From positions 62,597,561 through 62,661,560 of the forward strand of contig NC_088775.1 of NCBI RefSeq assembly GCF_954871325.1: a stretch of DNA of 64,000 nucleotides, read 5' to 3'. The notes below the pieces were generated by a model. It saw nothing but the letters and a program-made list of their open reading frames with translations. It ran no database searches and was not told the DNA's origin. Origin of the DNA: Gordionus sp. m RMFG-2023. Its lineage: Eukaryota > Nematomorpha > Gordioida > Chordodea > Parachordodidae. The translations under genes and the position numbers were made by a program. Below are positions 49,322-60,178 of this stretch, piece after piece (within the stretch, counting starts at the first letter, position 1; each line of letters begins with the position of its first letter).

Positions 49322-50539
49322 TTCTCCCTCTTCTGATAATTTCATCGGAGAAGTCATAGAGAGTTTGTTGTTCAAGTGGTTTATAATTTTGGTAATCAAG
49401 TTGTATCACAAATCATCATAACGTTGGCTTGTCCAATCGTTGGTTTGTATAAATCGATTTTGCACGTTGGTTTGTTTAATCACAAGCTTGATATCCATAT
49501 AATTGTCTCCATTAATCATAGCTTGTTTGATCGTACTCAATTGTTAATTATCATTTTTCCAGTTTGGAATTTGGAATAAATCAGAATATGTAATTTGGAA
49601 TAGTTGATCAAATCAAATATATGAATAATATGCACGAATAAAATTTTGAATTTCGGAACAATAAAATATGTAATAATATGTAATAAGGAATGATAATTTA
49701 AGGAATAAGGAATAAAATCCAAAATAAGGAATGATAAATGATTATATTATTTTTTAGGTGTTTATACTTTTAGCGTTTTACATTTTTTACGTTTTACATT
49801 TTTTAGCGTTTCATTATTTAATTACTAGCGTTTTAATATTTAATTTATTTTTATTTATTTTCAAACTCCGAGGTTAAAATATGCAAATATTATGCACATT
49901 TCCCTCTCTTAAAAAAAAAATTTAAATTTCACACCCTAATTTTAATTCAAAAAAAAAAAAATTCTTCATAAGATAGTTTTGAAAATTCACCATATATATT
50001 TAAATATATTTTTCTAAAATGAATGTTTTTTTACATAACTTTTTGTTATCATATTAAGTATTACTTATAAGGGTTATTTGAATCAATCATGTGATTTAAA
50101 AATTACATTTTAACATATTTAAAATTAAGTTTTATCTTCTTGTTTAGGATTTTTAATATTTTTAATTATATTTAAGAATTCATCTTTAGGTTTATGTTAA
50201 TTTACAACAATTGGTCATCATTCAAGAAATCAAAAAATATCAATATTATCCATTATGATTTTACATTTTAGTAATTTTAAAAATTTATAACATGCCTTTA
50301 TCCTGGCATAAAATTTTAATTTATAATACTTCTTACGTGGATTAGAATAATAAGTAACCATCATTGGTCTCACAAAATAGAATTCATAACCTATCGTTCA
50401 ACTTCCATATCAGTTCTTCCTAGGTTGTCACATTAGGTTAGGTGCTGGCTATTATATTCCAGTCCAACATCCAGAGCCGGGACACCATAAAGAAAGAAGC
50501 TTTTTGCATGAAAGAACGTACTAAGGTTTGATTCTTGGT

Positions 50540-50930
50540 AATCTCAGTAGTTTAGGTAGTCACAATAGATAAGGTAGTCATAACATCACAATAGATAAGG
50601 TAGTCATAATAGGTAGTCATCTCCATAGGTTAAGCACAAGGTAGAGTCATAATAGGTAGTCATCTCCATAGGTTAAGCACAAGGTAGAGTCATAATAGGT
50701 AGTCATCTCCATAGGTTAAGCAATCAACACAATAGGTAGTCATATAAATAGAGTCATCTCAATGGATTAAACAATCGTCACAATAGGTAGTCTAAATAGA
50801 GTCATCTCAATGGATTAAACAATCGTCACAATAGGTAGTCATAGAGTCATCTCAATGGATTAAGCAATCGTCATAGATTAGATGGTCATCTCAGCAGATT
50901 AGGTAGTCATCTTTTTCTAGTCCACCACCC
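50540..50930. repeat. Degenerate tandem repeat inside the LTR element
   Basis: Units built from aataggtagtcatctccatag plus gttaagcacaaggtagagtc (41 bases, given in two parts) repeat, then vary into atggattaaacaatcgtcac versions. About ten units in all, with mixed spacing. Non-coding. Confidence 0.8.
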
Positions 50931-50941
50931 AAAGGGCACCA

Positions 50942-51203
50942 TGCAAAGAATAAGGTTGGTGACGATATGGTGCGAGGTTCGAGTCAGTAAAAATATATTT
51001 TATTAACTCATTTCTTTTTCTTTTGTTAAGGTATTTATACATTTTCTAACATATAAATTAGAATATAAAACGAAATACAAAAAAGTAAAATAATATATAA
51101 AAAAGTAAGGTTACGCCGTTTATAAAATAAAATTAGATTATAACAAAAATAATAAAAGTTCAAATGCAAAAAACAAAAAATAAGATAAAGGAATAATGCA
51201 ACA
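50942..51203 (-). repeat. LTR (5' LTR in element orientation)
   Basis: Partner of 49,060-49,321 with the same 262-bp length. It is adjacent to the primer-binding site at 50,928-50,941 (minus strand). Confidence 0.85.
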
Positions 51204-51469
51204 TTTCTTTACAAGCATTTTGTTATAATATAAAAAAATTACATTTAAAGAATAAACCTTTATAACTATAAATTCGTTCCATCTATACATTCTAATTAAT
51301 CTTGATTTAAGCATTAAATGAATCAAATATTACATCAAAGCAAAAATATATTTTCTAAAAATATATAACTAATTGTTCTTTGTCTTGTCCTTCACTAGGG
51401 AAACACACAATTAAGTGGCTTCCACCACCCAAAAGAGGGCGTATCCAGTGCAGTGGATTTGCATCCACT

Positions 51470-51660
51470 GTTTGGCAGTAATTTACCCAACTCTCAGGGC
51501 CCATTTAATTAAAGAAGAATGATAGTACCTCTCGTGGATTAGCGAGGATCCACTAAAAAAAAATTGACAGTAATTTACCCTACTGTAAGATTTAATTAAA
51601 GAGAAATGATGGTGCCTCTCGTGGATAAGTTAGGATCCACTGAATGATAGTAGTAAAGAA
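51470..51660. repeat. Two imperfect tandem units of about 95 bp
   Basis: Each unit contains cagtaatttaccc, tttaattaaag, aatgat(a/g)gt, cctctcgtggat and aggatccact. Just upstream, caccacccaaaagagggc recalls the primer-site region of the neighbouring LTR element, so this may be a scrap of an older relative. Confidence 0.6.
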
Positions 51661-52045
51661 AAAGTAGGGAAGAAATAAATGGGAGATATTAATGTTATTG
51701 ATATACGTTGGGATAAGCTTGATAGAAAGCTAGGGGACGAGGGATGTCCGGTTTGAAGAAGAACGAGTAGTACGGTGTAAATACTTTTTAGAAGTCTGTG
51801 ATGGCATAGACGTAGTGGTTAAGGATACCCAAGATTACCGGTTAATGATGCTTACTACCAAGTGAATGAATGGAAATATTCTAAATACCAATCTAATTTG
51901 CTAACTACCGACCTAAATTTATTAAAATGTAATAAGACACTTATTATTTAATATATTATAACGAAATCACGTGGTCGAGTCCGGCCTTCTATATATCATC
52001 CCCCAAGGATGGAACCACCAAGTTAGATTAAGAAAAAAACATGAC

Positions 52046-52101
52046 CATTCCCAGGATTCGAACTCTCGACTATGGTATCAGTAAGCGAAGCTCTTGCCTA
52101 T
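52046..52101 (-). repeat. tRNA-like segment (3' part), split by the hAT insertion
   Basis: The minus strand reads agcttcgcttactgatacca, then gtcgagagttcgaatcctgg, with a B-box-like gagttcgaatcc. Its 5' part (tatggcctagtaggcaa, A-box-like) lies on the other side of the hAT at about 55,615-55,635. The arms no longer pair well, so this is a tRNA-derived relic, not a working tRNA gene. Confidence 0.45.
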
Positions 52102-52399
52102 AGTGTTGTTAAACGGCTAAGCCGAGTCGACTTAGCTGCGACTCTAGCCTAGTTTCTAGTCGATAAAACTACTTTGACTCGAGTCGACTAAATGAGCCGC
52201 ATTGGTCGACTCACTTAGTCGGCTGGCTTAGTCGGCTCGCTTAGTCGGCTCGCTTAGTTGGCTCGTGTATTCTACTCGTTGGGTCTGCTCAATTTTTTTG
52301 TTTTTTTATAAAATCTGGTAAATTGCTAAATTTTGGGAAAATGATTAATGTGACAAAATTATAATAAGAATATGTTGTTTTAGTTTTTCGTATTTTTTT

Positions 52400-52935
52400 G
52401 GCATAAATGGCCTAAAATAAGCATTGCTAACATGTTTAAATAAAATTTTAGTGAAGATGTACCCTAGATAAGTGTCAATTGTCATAATCGTTGTTTTTAA
52501 AGTTTTTCGAATTTTTTTGACGTAAATGGGCTAAAATAAGCATTGCTAACATGTTTAAATAAAATTTTAGTGAAGATGTACCCTATATAAGTGACAATTG
52601 TCATAATCGTTGTTTGTTTTTCGAATTTTTTTGACGTAAATGGGCTAAAATAAGCATTGCTAACATGTTTAAATAAAATTTTCCCAGATAAGTGGCAATT
52701 GTCATAATCGTTGTTTTTAAAGTTTTTCGAATTTTTTTTACGTAAATGGGCTAAAATAAGCATTGCTAACATGTTTAAACAAAATTTTAGTGAAGATGTA
52801 CCCTAGATAAGTGACAATTGTCATAATCGTTATTTTTAATGTTTTTCGAATTTTTTGACGTAAATGGGCTAAAATAAGCATTGCTAACATGTTTAAATAA
52901 AATTTTAGTGAAGATGTACCCTTGATACAGGGTTT
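52400..52935. repeat. Minisatellite in the left arm, five units of about 110-118 bp
   Basis: Each unit carries gggctaaaataagcattgct, aacatgtttaaa, ttttagtgaagatgtaccc and gacaattgtcataatcgtt. Open frames across it are produced by the repeat and are not genes. Confidence 0.9.
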
Positions 52936-53849
52936 CCCATTCAAAAATGAGAAAATCATAATATTTTTTAATTTTTTGCTAATTTTTCTTAAACTTTTAT
53001 TTATTTTTGTTATTCCTTTTTAATTTATTTCTAAATTTTTGCGATTTCTTTACGTTTTTTTTTCTTACTATCTTTTATCAATTTATTTCTAACCTTTTGC
53101 TATTTTCTTTACTTTTATTTTTCTTACTATATCTTCTCTCAATTTATTTTTCTTCAATTTATAAATTTAGGTCCCTTTTTTTAATAATTTACGTTTTTTT
53201 TCATCATACATACAGATATAATATTCTTTTTATGATTTATACATTTTAATCTCTCGCATACATTTTTAACCTTTTCAATCTGGTCATTTTTAATCTTTAT
53301 TTTTTTGAGCCTTTATCTATTTTTTCTTCTCATTTTTGATAATTATTTTTTAAAATTATATATAATGTTTTTGGCAGACAATATAATTACAATTGCTAAA
53401 TTATAAATTAATCGTTTAGTTTACCTTAACTGTAATACCAAACGATATTTAAATTAATAAAATATAATCATTTTTAAATTCTTATTTTTAAAACGCATTA
53501 GAAAATTTTTATTATTTAAAACAATAGGGAAGACTGACTAAATAAAATTAATTTTTTTTAAGTATATTTCCATGGATTTTAATTCTAGTTATTTATATTC
53601 AGTTGTATATTCATCAAAGTCCCAACAAGAAATTTCAGGGATAGAGGTAAATTATATGTATATTTAATATAAAAGATGAGTTTTTCTTACATAATTTTGC
53701 TAAAATTTATCAATATGATATATTTTATTTTGTTAAATATAATAATTTAGATTTCGAAGTTAATATGAATCTGCTTATTATTTTATTTAATCAACTAGCA
53801 ATCCTGCTGCTTTTATTTATATTTAATTGAGGTTTTAACAATAGAATTA

Positions 53850-54413
53850 ATGCCCAATATGCTAATTGGCTCAACATCCGATTGGATCAAGAAGATTTTT
53901 CTACCGAGTTTTATTAATACAATTGGATACTATGAAAGATTGAAGAATTTATTTAGTACGCAAGCATCTTGTTCTCAGCAATACCATTTCGAGGAGACCG
54001 AATCTAATTTGATGTCGGTAAATATTTTGAATGAGTTGAGAAGGTAAATATAGAAATTAATCCTAATTATTTATATAAAATCATTCATATTTTAATTTAG
54101 AGATGCCTATATTGTGCCTGATCCTGCTTTAGAAGTGATTGAGGATTATTTGGCGGATCCAGTGGCAAAGACAACAGTGGATGTTCTTAGCTGGTGGTCT
54201 GGAAATGCCAAGAGATTTCCAAAATTATCGAATATGGCTAGAGATTATTTAGGGCAACAAACAACATCGGTTGCCAGCGAAAGAGTATTTTCTAGAGCTG
54301 CCACCTTGACGAACAAACGAAATAGAATGTCCTCTTCAACTCTTAAACAATGCTTCTCGTTAAATTCATGGGACATAAATATATTAAATTTAAAGGAAGA
54401 CCTTTGGAAATAA
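53850..54413 (+). CDS. hAT transposase C-terminal part with one small intron
   Basis: The first segment (53,850-54,043) reads STSDWIKKIFLPSFINTIGY and ends NELRR at the donor AGAAG|GTAAAT. A 57-bp intron follows (54,044-54,100, acceptor tttaatttag). The second segment reads RDAYIVPDPALEVIEDYLAD, DVLSWWSGNAKRFPKLSNMA and TTSVASERVFSRAATLTNKR to a stop at 54,411-54,413. The W-W-...-P-L-S-x-x-A and S-x-x-S-E-R-x-F-S motifs are the hAT dimerisation domain. Neither segment has an internal stop. The catalytic part upstream is missing, so it cannot act alone; one possible short upstream exon (MDFNSSYLYSVVYSSKSQQE, near 53,570) is only a guess. Confidence 0.8.
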
Positions 54414-54999
54414 TTTTTTAGCATATTTTATTTATACATTATTTTAATTTAAAGTGTAGGTTATTTTATAAATAAAGATTATATATATAGTAAAAAAAAT
54501 GCGTCCTTATTTATTATTTTTTTAAATTTGTTTTATCATAGTCAGATATAAAATAGATGTTTTAACTAAATGGTCTTTAATAAACAAAATTATATGTACT
54601 AGGATTTTGTAATGAACTAAACTAGCAAAAATAATTATCAAAAATGAGAAGAAAAAATAGATAAATGCTCAAAAAAATAAAGATTAAAAATGACCAGATT
54701 GAAATGGTTAAAAATGTATGCAAAAGATTAAAATGTATAAATCATAAAAAGAATATTATATCTGTATGTATGATGAAAAAAAACGTAAATTGTTAAAAAA
54801 ATGGATTTAAATTTATAAATTGAAGAAAAATAAATTGAGAGAAGATATAGTAAGAAAAAAAACGTAAAGAAATCGCAAAAATTTAGAAATAAATTAAAAA
54901 GGAATAACTAAAATAAATAAAAGTTTAAGAAAAATTGACAAAAAATTAAAAAATATTATGATTTTCTTTTTTTGAATGGGAAACACTGTATCAAGGGTA

Positions 55000-55310
55000 C
55001 ATCTTCACTAAAATTTTATCTAAACATGTTAGCAATGCTTATTTTAGCCCATTTACGTCAAAAAAATTCGAAAAACTTTAAAAATAACGATTATGACCAT
55101 TGTCACTTATCTAGGGTACATCTTCACTAAAATTTTATTTAAACATGTTAGCAATGCTTATTTTAGCCCATTTACGTCAAAAAAATTCGAAAAACTTTAA
55201 AAACAACGATTATGACAATTGTCACTTATCTAGGGTAAATTTTCACTAAAATTTTATTTAAACATGTTAGCAATACTTATTTTAGCCCATTTATGCCATA
55301 AAAATACGAA
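55000..55310. repeat. Minisatellite in the right arm, three inverted units
   Basis: Carries the reverse complements of the left-arm unit (aaacatgttagcaatgctta, gggtacatcttcactaaaat). Copy number differs between the arms (three against five), which accounts for most of their length difference. Confidence 0.9.
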
Positions 55311-55769
55311 AAACTAAAATAACATATTCTTATTATAATTTTGTTCACATTAATCATTATCCCAAAATTTAGCAATATACCAGATTTTATAAAAAAAAAC
55401 AAAAAAATTGAGCAGACCCAACTAGTCGAATACACGAGCCGACTAAGCGAGCCGACTACACAAGCAGACTAAGCGAGCCGACTACACGAGCCGACTACAT
55501 GCGCCGACTAAGTGAGTTGGCTCATTCGGCTCCTTGATCGGCTTGAGTCGGAGCCATTTTTTACGACTACGACTCGAGTCGCAAGTCGTATAAACTCGAT
55601 TTTTTAACAACACTTTGCCTACTAGGCCATATAGGCTTTCCAAAAATCGCGATTTTTCAAATATATATTATAAATATATTTGGTAGTGCCTATCCAAATG
55701 AAAAATAAACATAATTTAAATTTGATAGGTAGTACCTTAAGGTAGTAAGCATCATTAACCAAGACTACC

Positions 55770-57800
55770 AATGCTACAACTCCGTGGAATTCCTGTCTTC
55801 GGAGAGAATGTTGGTGAGAACTGCCGAACAGAAATCTAGTCTTCTGATGTTATCATTATATATCTCGGCAGTTCCCGCCCGAAGGTTTAAGGTTATGCCC
55901 AAGTAGATCACTGTTGTGGCCGGGATGAATATTGACTTCTCCCTGTTTATTGTTAGGCCCCATTCCTCAGCTTTTGTAACTAGGTCAATAGTGTCCAAGC
56001 CTGTGTTCTATCAGTTGTCGCTAAAGATAAGGACGTCATCAAGGTACACAGTGTAAAACAACTCGTCACGGCTTTGCTGCAGAGATCCAATACTATGTTC
56101 TGCTGGGCATAAGGCGAGAAATCATTTGTAAGCGTACGTCATACCAATAATAAAACCGAAAAAAACGTTGTCTGGACACTTCTAGTGGGATTAAGTAGAA
56201 CGCGGATTTCAGGTTGATTTTATCGCTTGCTTCTGCTAGCTGGCCTCTGTTAGCCGGTATCTTAAGCTTAAACGGATATCGAATAAATTCTTGGATATCT
56301 TGGAAAAACTGAAGATTACTTTGGGAATTACATTCCTTTTATGTATAAAGAAACAGGTTAGCAGGAATTGTCCGCCGGCAAGCGCTCCTCCGTTTTTATT
56401 TGATTGATAAGTCTTGTATAGACTGACTAACCTGATAAATTGGTTAACATGGTAATGACCGTTATCCTCTATGGATTGATGGTCAAACTAATGACAGAAA
56501 CCTCTTCTAAATTCTTCAGACCAGTATGGAAGTAGCTAATAGGTTTGAGTCCATGTTTATTTCATTTTGGGTTGTGAAAGCAACATCTAATGGGACCATC
56601 ATTCGAAATAAGTTTGCCATTGCTGCACTCCCGCTGTGCATTAATCTGAGAACCTCGATGTCATGTCTGGAAGGCGTGCTGTGGAAAAAAATTAGATATG
56701 ATAAAGGGGCCTGGGTCCGCCTCCACCTGTTGAGCTGGTGGAAGTTTATCATCATCGAACCCTACCCATGACGTTTGATCCAATTTTACGTCTTCGACCC
56801 CATCTTGAAGATCTCGCGCTAACGGGTGATGGGATCTGGCGGAAGGGGTTGAGTTAGCAGGGAAAAATTAAGACTGAGAAGCTCCCACAGAAACATCTGT
56901 AGTATGTTATCTGGCAAAGCACGGGAGGGATGCCAAAGAAACCTTCCGAAATCGGGATATTATCTAATATTTCTCCTATCCATTTCCCTGGTCCTAGTCT
57001 TATTGTTAGCGTTATCGTCCCTAGAGTTGCTTCTCCTATAAAATACCGAAGGTCGAGATTGTCTTGTAAAAACTGCATAGTATGTTATCTGGCAAAGCAC
57101 GGGAGGGATGCCAAAGAAACCTTCCGAAATCGGGATATTATCTAATATTTCTCCTATCCATTTCCCTGGTCCTAGTCTTATTGTTAGCGTTATCGTCCCT
57201 AGAGTTGCTTCTCCTATAAAATACCGAAGGTCGAGATTGTCTTGTAAAAACTGCATAGCTGGCCTGGATACCTAAACCCTTCCATCCGCAGCCTGATTGG
57301 TTGGGGGCTGTTCGAAAGAGCTCGTTCTTTCTAAGCGCCGGTTTTAGAAATGCGAGCTGTTGGGAGGAATCTGAGGAGTAGACGGCTTACCATCCAAAAA
57401 TGGTTGCCAACATATAGTTTTCTACTATTTCTGGCCACGTTCTAAAAATAACAAGGGTATCGTTTTCGTTTAGATCGTATATTTCTCTAATAGTCCTATC
57501 CCAATCTCTTTTATCTCGTGGGTTGAATTTATTGGTCTTCGTATTCTTCGTACTAGCTATTCCATTTGCATAGTAGGAGAGTAATCTTGATTGTTTCCAA
57601 AGGAATATCCAAACGAGTTAGCTCCTCATTGATAAAAGCTTGTTACCTGGTTGTTCTGGTCTGGGAGTTCAATTTTCCTACATTCTCTCATTGGTTAATT
57701 TGGGCATATTATCTTGAATATTTTGAGCATTCCATCTAATCTGATTGGGGATTAGCTTCGACGACGCTGTTCTGCGCCAGAATATTAAGGATACCCAAGG
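55770..57800 (-). mobile_element. Reverse-transcribing element fossil B (same family as fossil A)
   Basis: Minus-strand remnant, less A+T-rich than its surroundings. The reverse transcriptase region (about 56,100-55,780) has VYLDDVLIFSDN near 56,040 and the thumb-like KAEEWGLTINREKSIF and VIYLGITLNLRAG. Fossil A has the similar YLDDILIYGDN and ITYLGVPIDLELK. Upstream parts include a gag-like or unidentified region up to about 57.8 kb and a 178-bp tandem duplication (56,901-57,256). It is broken in several places; the boundaries are approximate. Confidence 0.55.
56901..57256. repeat. 178-bp direct tandem duplication
   Basis: 56,901-57,078 is repeated at 57,079-57,256 with no difference that I can see. 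The units start agtatgttatctggcaaagc. The identity argues for a recent duplication, or for an assembly artefact. Confidence 0.9.
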
Positions 57801-57953
57801 TAAAAGTCACCATCCCTGATATCAATTTTAACGAGTCGATTCTTGAATTTATCTGATTTAGACGATCAGACATCGACGCCCACAACTATTCCATTGTCAT
57901 CCTCGGTGCGCCGTTATTCCCTAATGGGGGCATATCTTAGCCCGTGAGGTAAG

Positions 57954-58250
57954 CTAATTCTCGAAATCATGTAGGATTTTTCTGCTAGTATAACTAGCAA
58001 AAATACTTGCTGACTTGCCTGTCCCAATAAAACAAAGATATGGGTTAGGGTTTAGTTCATGTTTTAAGAAATAACCAATATCGACATTAAAGACAAATAA
58101 TTGTGAGGAACTTATCTCGGTCAAATAATTAAGTATTCGCATTTGAATAGCCACAGAAAAAATGTCTTTTAGCAGTCTTTACTGCTACAAAATTGTTATC
58201 TTTATCTTCTTCATCAATGTCAATCAGCATTGCATTTTTGGAAGTATAAT
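57954..58250 (-). pseudogene. Unrecognised coding remnant
   Basis: Two overlapping minus-strand frames look protein-like: MLIDIDEEDKDNNFVAVKTA (about 58,230-58,170) and FVFNVDIGYFLKHELNPNPY followed by LCFIGTGKSASIFASYTSRK (about 58,110-57,970). A frame change lies between them near 58,145. I do not recognise the family. GTGKS is P-loop-like, but too short to call. Confidence 0.3.
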
Positions 58251-58846
58251 TTCAGAAAAATAATCCACATAACAATGTAATATAACATGAAATTAAATCA
58301 TCAATGAAGATGATACTCAAGCACTTCTTATGAAAAGGGGTGGGGGGGGGGGGTATTGCACAAAATCCGCATTGAAATTAAATGTGATAGAAGGGCCAGG
58401 CAACGGATGATAAGATTTTTTGCTGATTTGTTTGCTAATTAATTTTCATTTTATTGCTTGGGTAAGAAAGACAAAGATAAAGGGTATAATATAACTAATG
58501 GCTTAGGGGATAAAGAATTGTCTGATATATTTAATTTACCAACAAAATAAACTTGTTTACAAAAGTTTTCATAACTATAGGGTAAATTATTTTAAAAAAA
58601 ACAAACAATTAAAATAAAATAACAATATGTTTTTTTATTTTTGCACAACCCTCAAAAAATAAATGACAATCAAATATATAATATATAACAAAACAGATTT
58701 AAAAAATACATACGGTAATTTTTTTGCATTTACAATTTTTATATAATTTAATTTTTTTTATAAAATACATACGGTAATTTTTTTGCATTTACAATTTTTA
58801 TATAACTTAATTTTTTTTATAAAATAGAGTTTAATATTTTTTTCAA

Positions 58847-58996
58847 ATGTTTAATATACGACAAATTTTATCTAGTAATACAAATTCATTTACATTAAAT
58901 CCTGATCCTGTTTTATCTAATTCAAATTCAATACCTAATATTACAAATAATTTCCATATGATCAATTCTTCCTCTGTAAGTGGTGATTCTATATGA
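58847..58996 (+). CDS. Short frame at the start of the mini-element (49 aa)
   Basis: Reads MFNIRQILSSNTNSFTLNPD, then PVLSNSNSIPNITNN and a stop. It lies where the transposase start would be. It could be the preserved N-terminus left by the internal deletion; no domain is recognisable. Confidence 0.3.
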   Translation: MFNIRQILSSNTNSFTLNPDPVLSNSNSIPNITNNFHMINSSSVSGDSI

Positions 58997-59035
58997 ATGC
59001 ACTAATTATTATTCTACCGACCACCTCATTGATTG

Positions 59036-59273
59036 TTTTAGAGCGCGAATAGAATATTTGCCACCCTATTCGCCGCAACTAAACCGGATAGAAAATTTTT
59101 TTGGAGTGTTAAAAAACAAATATAGGTCAATCAATCCCCGACCAAATACTCGAAACGAAATAATTAATAATGTAACATCATTTCTTAATGAATTTACTAT
59201 TCCTTTTGATTTTTCAAATTATTATAATAAATGCATCAATTTTTGGAGATTGGTTATCGAGGACAACCAATGA
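59036..59273 (+). pseudogene. DDE transposase C-terminal fragment
   Basis: Reads ARIEYLPPYSPQLNRIENFF and then GVLKNKYRSI, the DDE_3 block of Tc1/mariner-IS630 transposases. E in NRIENFF is the third catalytic acid; family members usually have NPIE, so proline is arginine here. The first two catalytic aspartates are absent because the upstream part is deleted. Confidence 0.8.
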
Positions 59274-59512
59274 ATTAAGGTAAATTTTTAAAAATATAAT
59301 TTATATTGAAATATATTTTAAAGGAATTTAGAAAAAGGAGAATATATATAAAGAAAAAACGAAAATTAAAATATCCAATTTTTAATGTATTTTTTAAATC
59401 TGTTTTGTTATATATTATATATTTGATTGTCATTTATTTTTTGAGGGTTGTGCAAAAATAAAAAAACATATTGTTATTTTAATTGTTTGTTTTTTTTTAA
59501 TAATTTACCCTA

Positions 59513-60170
59513 TAATACCATATTAATGAATGACATCATTATTTTTTCGCTAATGTGTTAAGCGCGTAATAATATCTTTTTTTATAATGCTTTAAATTAT
59601 ATTTTTCAAAGTGGCGCTCTTAATTCTTTCTGGTTTCTTATCTTGCATAATTTTTTTGATATTAATTATGCTCTTTTTGCTGATTTATACACCTACTTCA
59701 TTCGCTACAATATTTATTATAATAACCTTATTACCGCTGTTAGAAAATTATTTTCGTAATAATTTATAATACAACATTTGAATACGCAAAGATGTCAAAA
59801 AGAAATCAAAGTTCCATAGTTAAAGAAGTTTAAGTATATGAAGTATTTTACAAATGAAAAATATTTTGAAAATAAGTCGATATGAAGTCTAATTTCATTT
59901 GATTAATAATATTAAAGTTTATATAATAAAGATACAAATAATTATTATATAACATATTATATTTGTGATATCAAATAACTAAACACAGCATCCTAATTGA
60001 ATTCGGAGTAAGAGATATGAAAATTCATATTTTTAAATATGTCATTTTCTTACATGTCAATACTTATTATTATAACCCAGCTGAAATAGTTATAGTCAAA
60101 TATCAAAGCTGTAGTTATCCTCATAATTTCAAGAATCTACTATGGAAACGATAGAAGAACTAGAATCAAT
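59513..60170. other. Non-coding A+T-rich stretch
   Basis: Nothing recognisable between the mini-Tc1 element and the next MITE. Confidence 0.4.
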
Positions 60171-60178
60171 ATAAAAAG

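Larger units (their letters stand above)
49060..51203 (-). mobile_element. Small non-coding LTR retroelement, TRIM-like
   Basis: Two 262-bp LTRs (49,060-49,321 and 50,942-51,203) read the same along their length. They are flanked by an exact 5-bp duplication, tttct (49,055-49,059; 51,204-51,208). Read on the minus strand each LTR is TGTTGCATT...CTTTGCA. Right after the upstream LTR comes TGGTGCCCTTTGGG, a primer-binding site starting with TGG, and before the downstream LTR a purine tract agaagagggagaa. The 1.6-kb interior has no gag or pol and holds a tandem repeat. It looks structurally whole but non-autonomous. Matching LTRs imply a young insertion. Confidence 0.85.
52102..55614 (+). mobile_element. 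hAT element with about 1-kb terminal inverted repeats
   Basis: Starts AGTGTTGTTAAACGG and ends TTTTTTAACAACACT, flanked by ttgcctat (52,094-52,101) and ttgcctac (55,615-55,622), an 8-bp duplication with one mismatch. The inverted arms run 52,102-about 53,350 and about 54,627-55,614. Each arm has gtcggctcgctta-type subterminal repeats and then a tandem array of 110-118-bp units, five on the left and three on the right. The central 1.3 kb encodes only the C-terminal part of a hAT transposase. Confidence 0.88.
51840..55760. mobile_element. Element with 20-bp inverted ends and 9-bp target duplication
   Basis: The ends GGTTAATGATGCTTACTACC (51,840-51,859) and its exact complement (55,741-55,760) are flanked by aagattacc (51,831-51,839) and aagactacc (55,761-55,769), a 9-bp duplication with one mismatch. 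Nine-base duplications are typical of Mutator-like elements. Without the hAT nested at 52,102-55,614 the element would be about 400 bp and non-coding, and it carries a tRNA-like segment. It sits beside retroelement fossil B. Confidence 0.7.
58580..59510 (+). mobile_element. Miniature Tc1/mariner-IS630 element (931 bp)
   Basis: Near-perfect inverted repeats of about 130 bp (58,580-58,711 and 59,385-59,510) begin GGGTAAATTATT and are flanked by TA on both sides (58,578-58,579; 59,511-59,512). Only the two ends of a transposase gene remain between them. An internal 58-bp unit (acatacggtaatttttttgc...) is duplicated at about 58,708 and 58,767. The element is a deletion derivative that would need a transposase supplied elsewhere. 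Confidence 0.88.

Noticed and set aside
51785-51835. tRNA-like A box (atagacgtagtggtt)
   Set aside because: No B box or foldable arms follow at the right distance.
52497-52959. Two overlapping repetitive open frames
   Set aside because: Produced by the minisatellite units of the hAT arm; the repeated peptide simply mirrors the DNA repeat.
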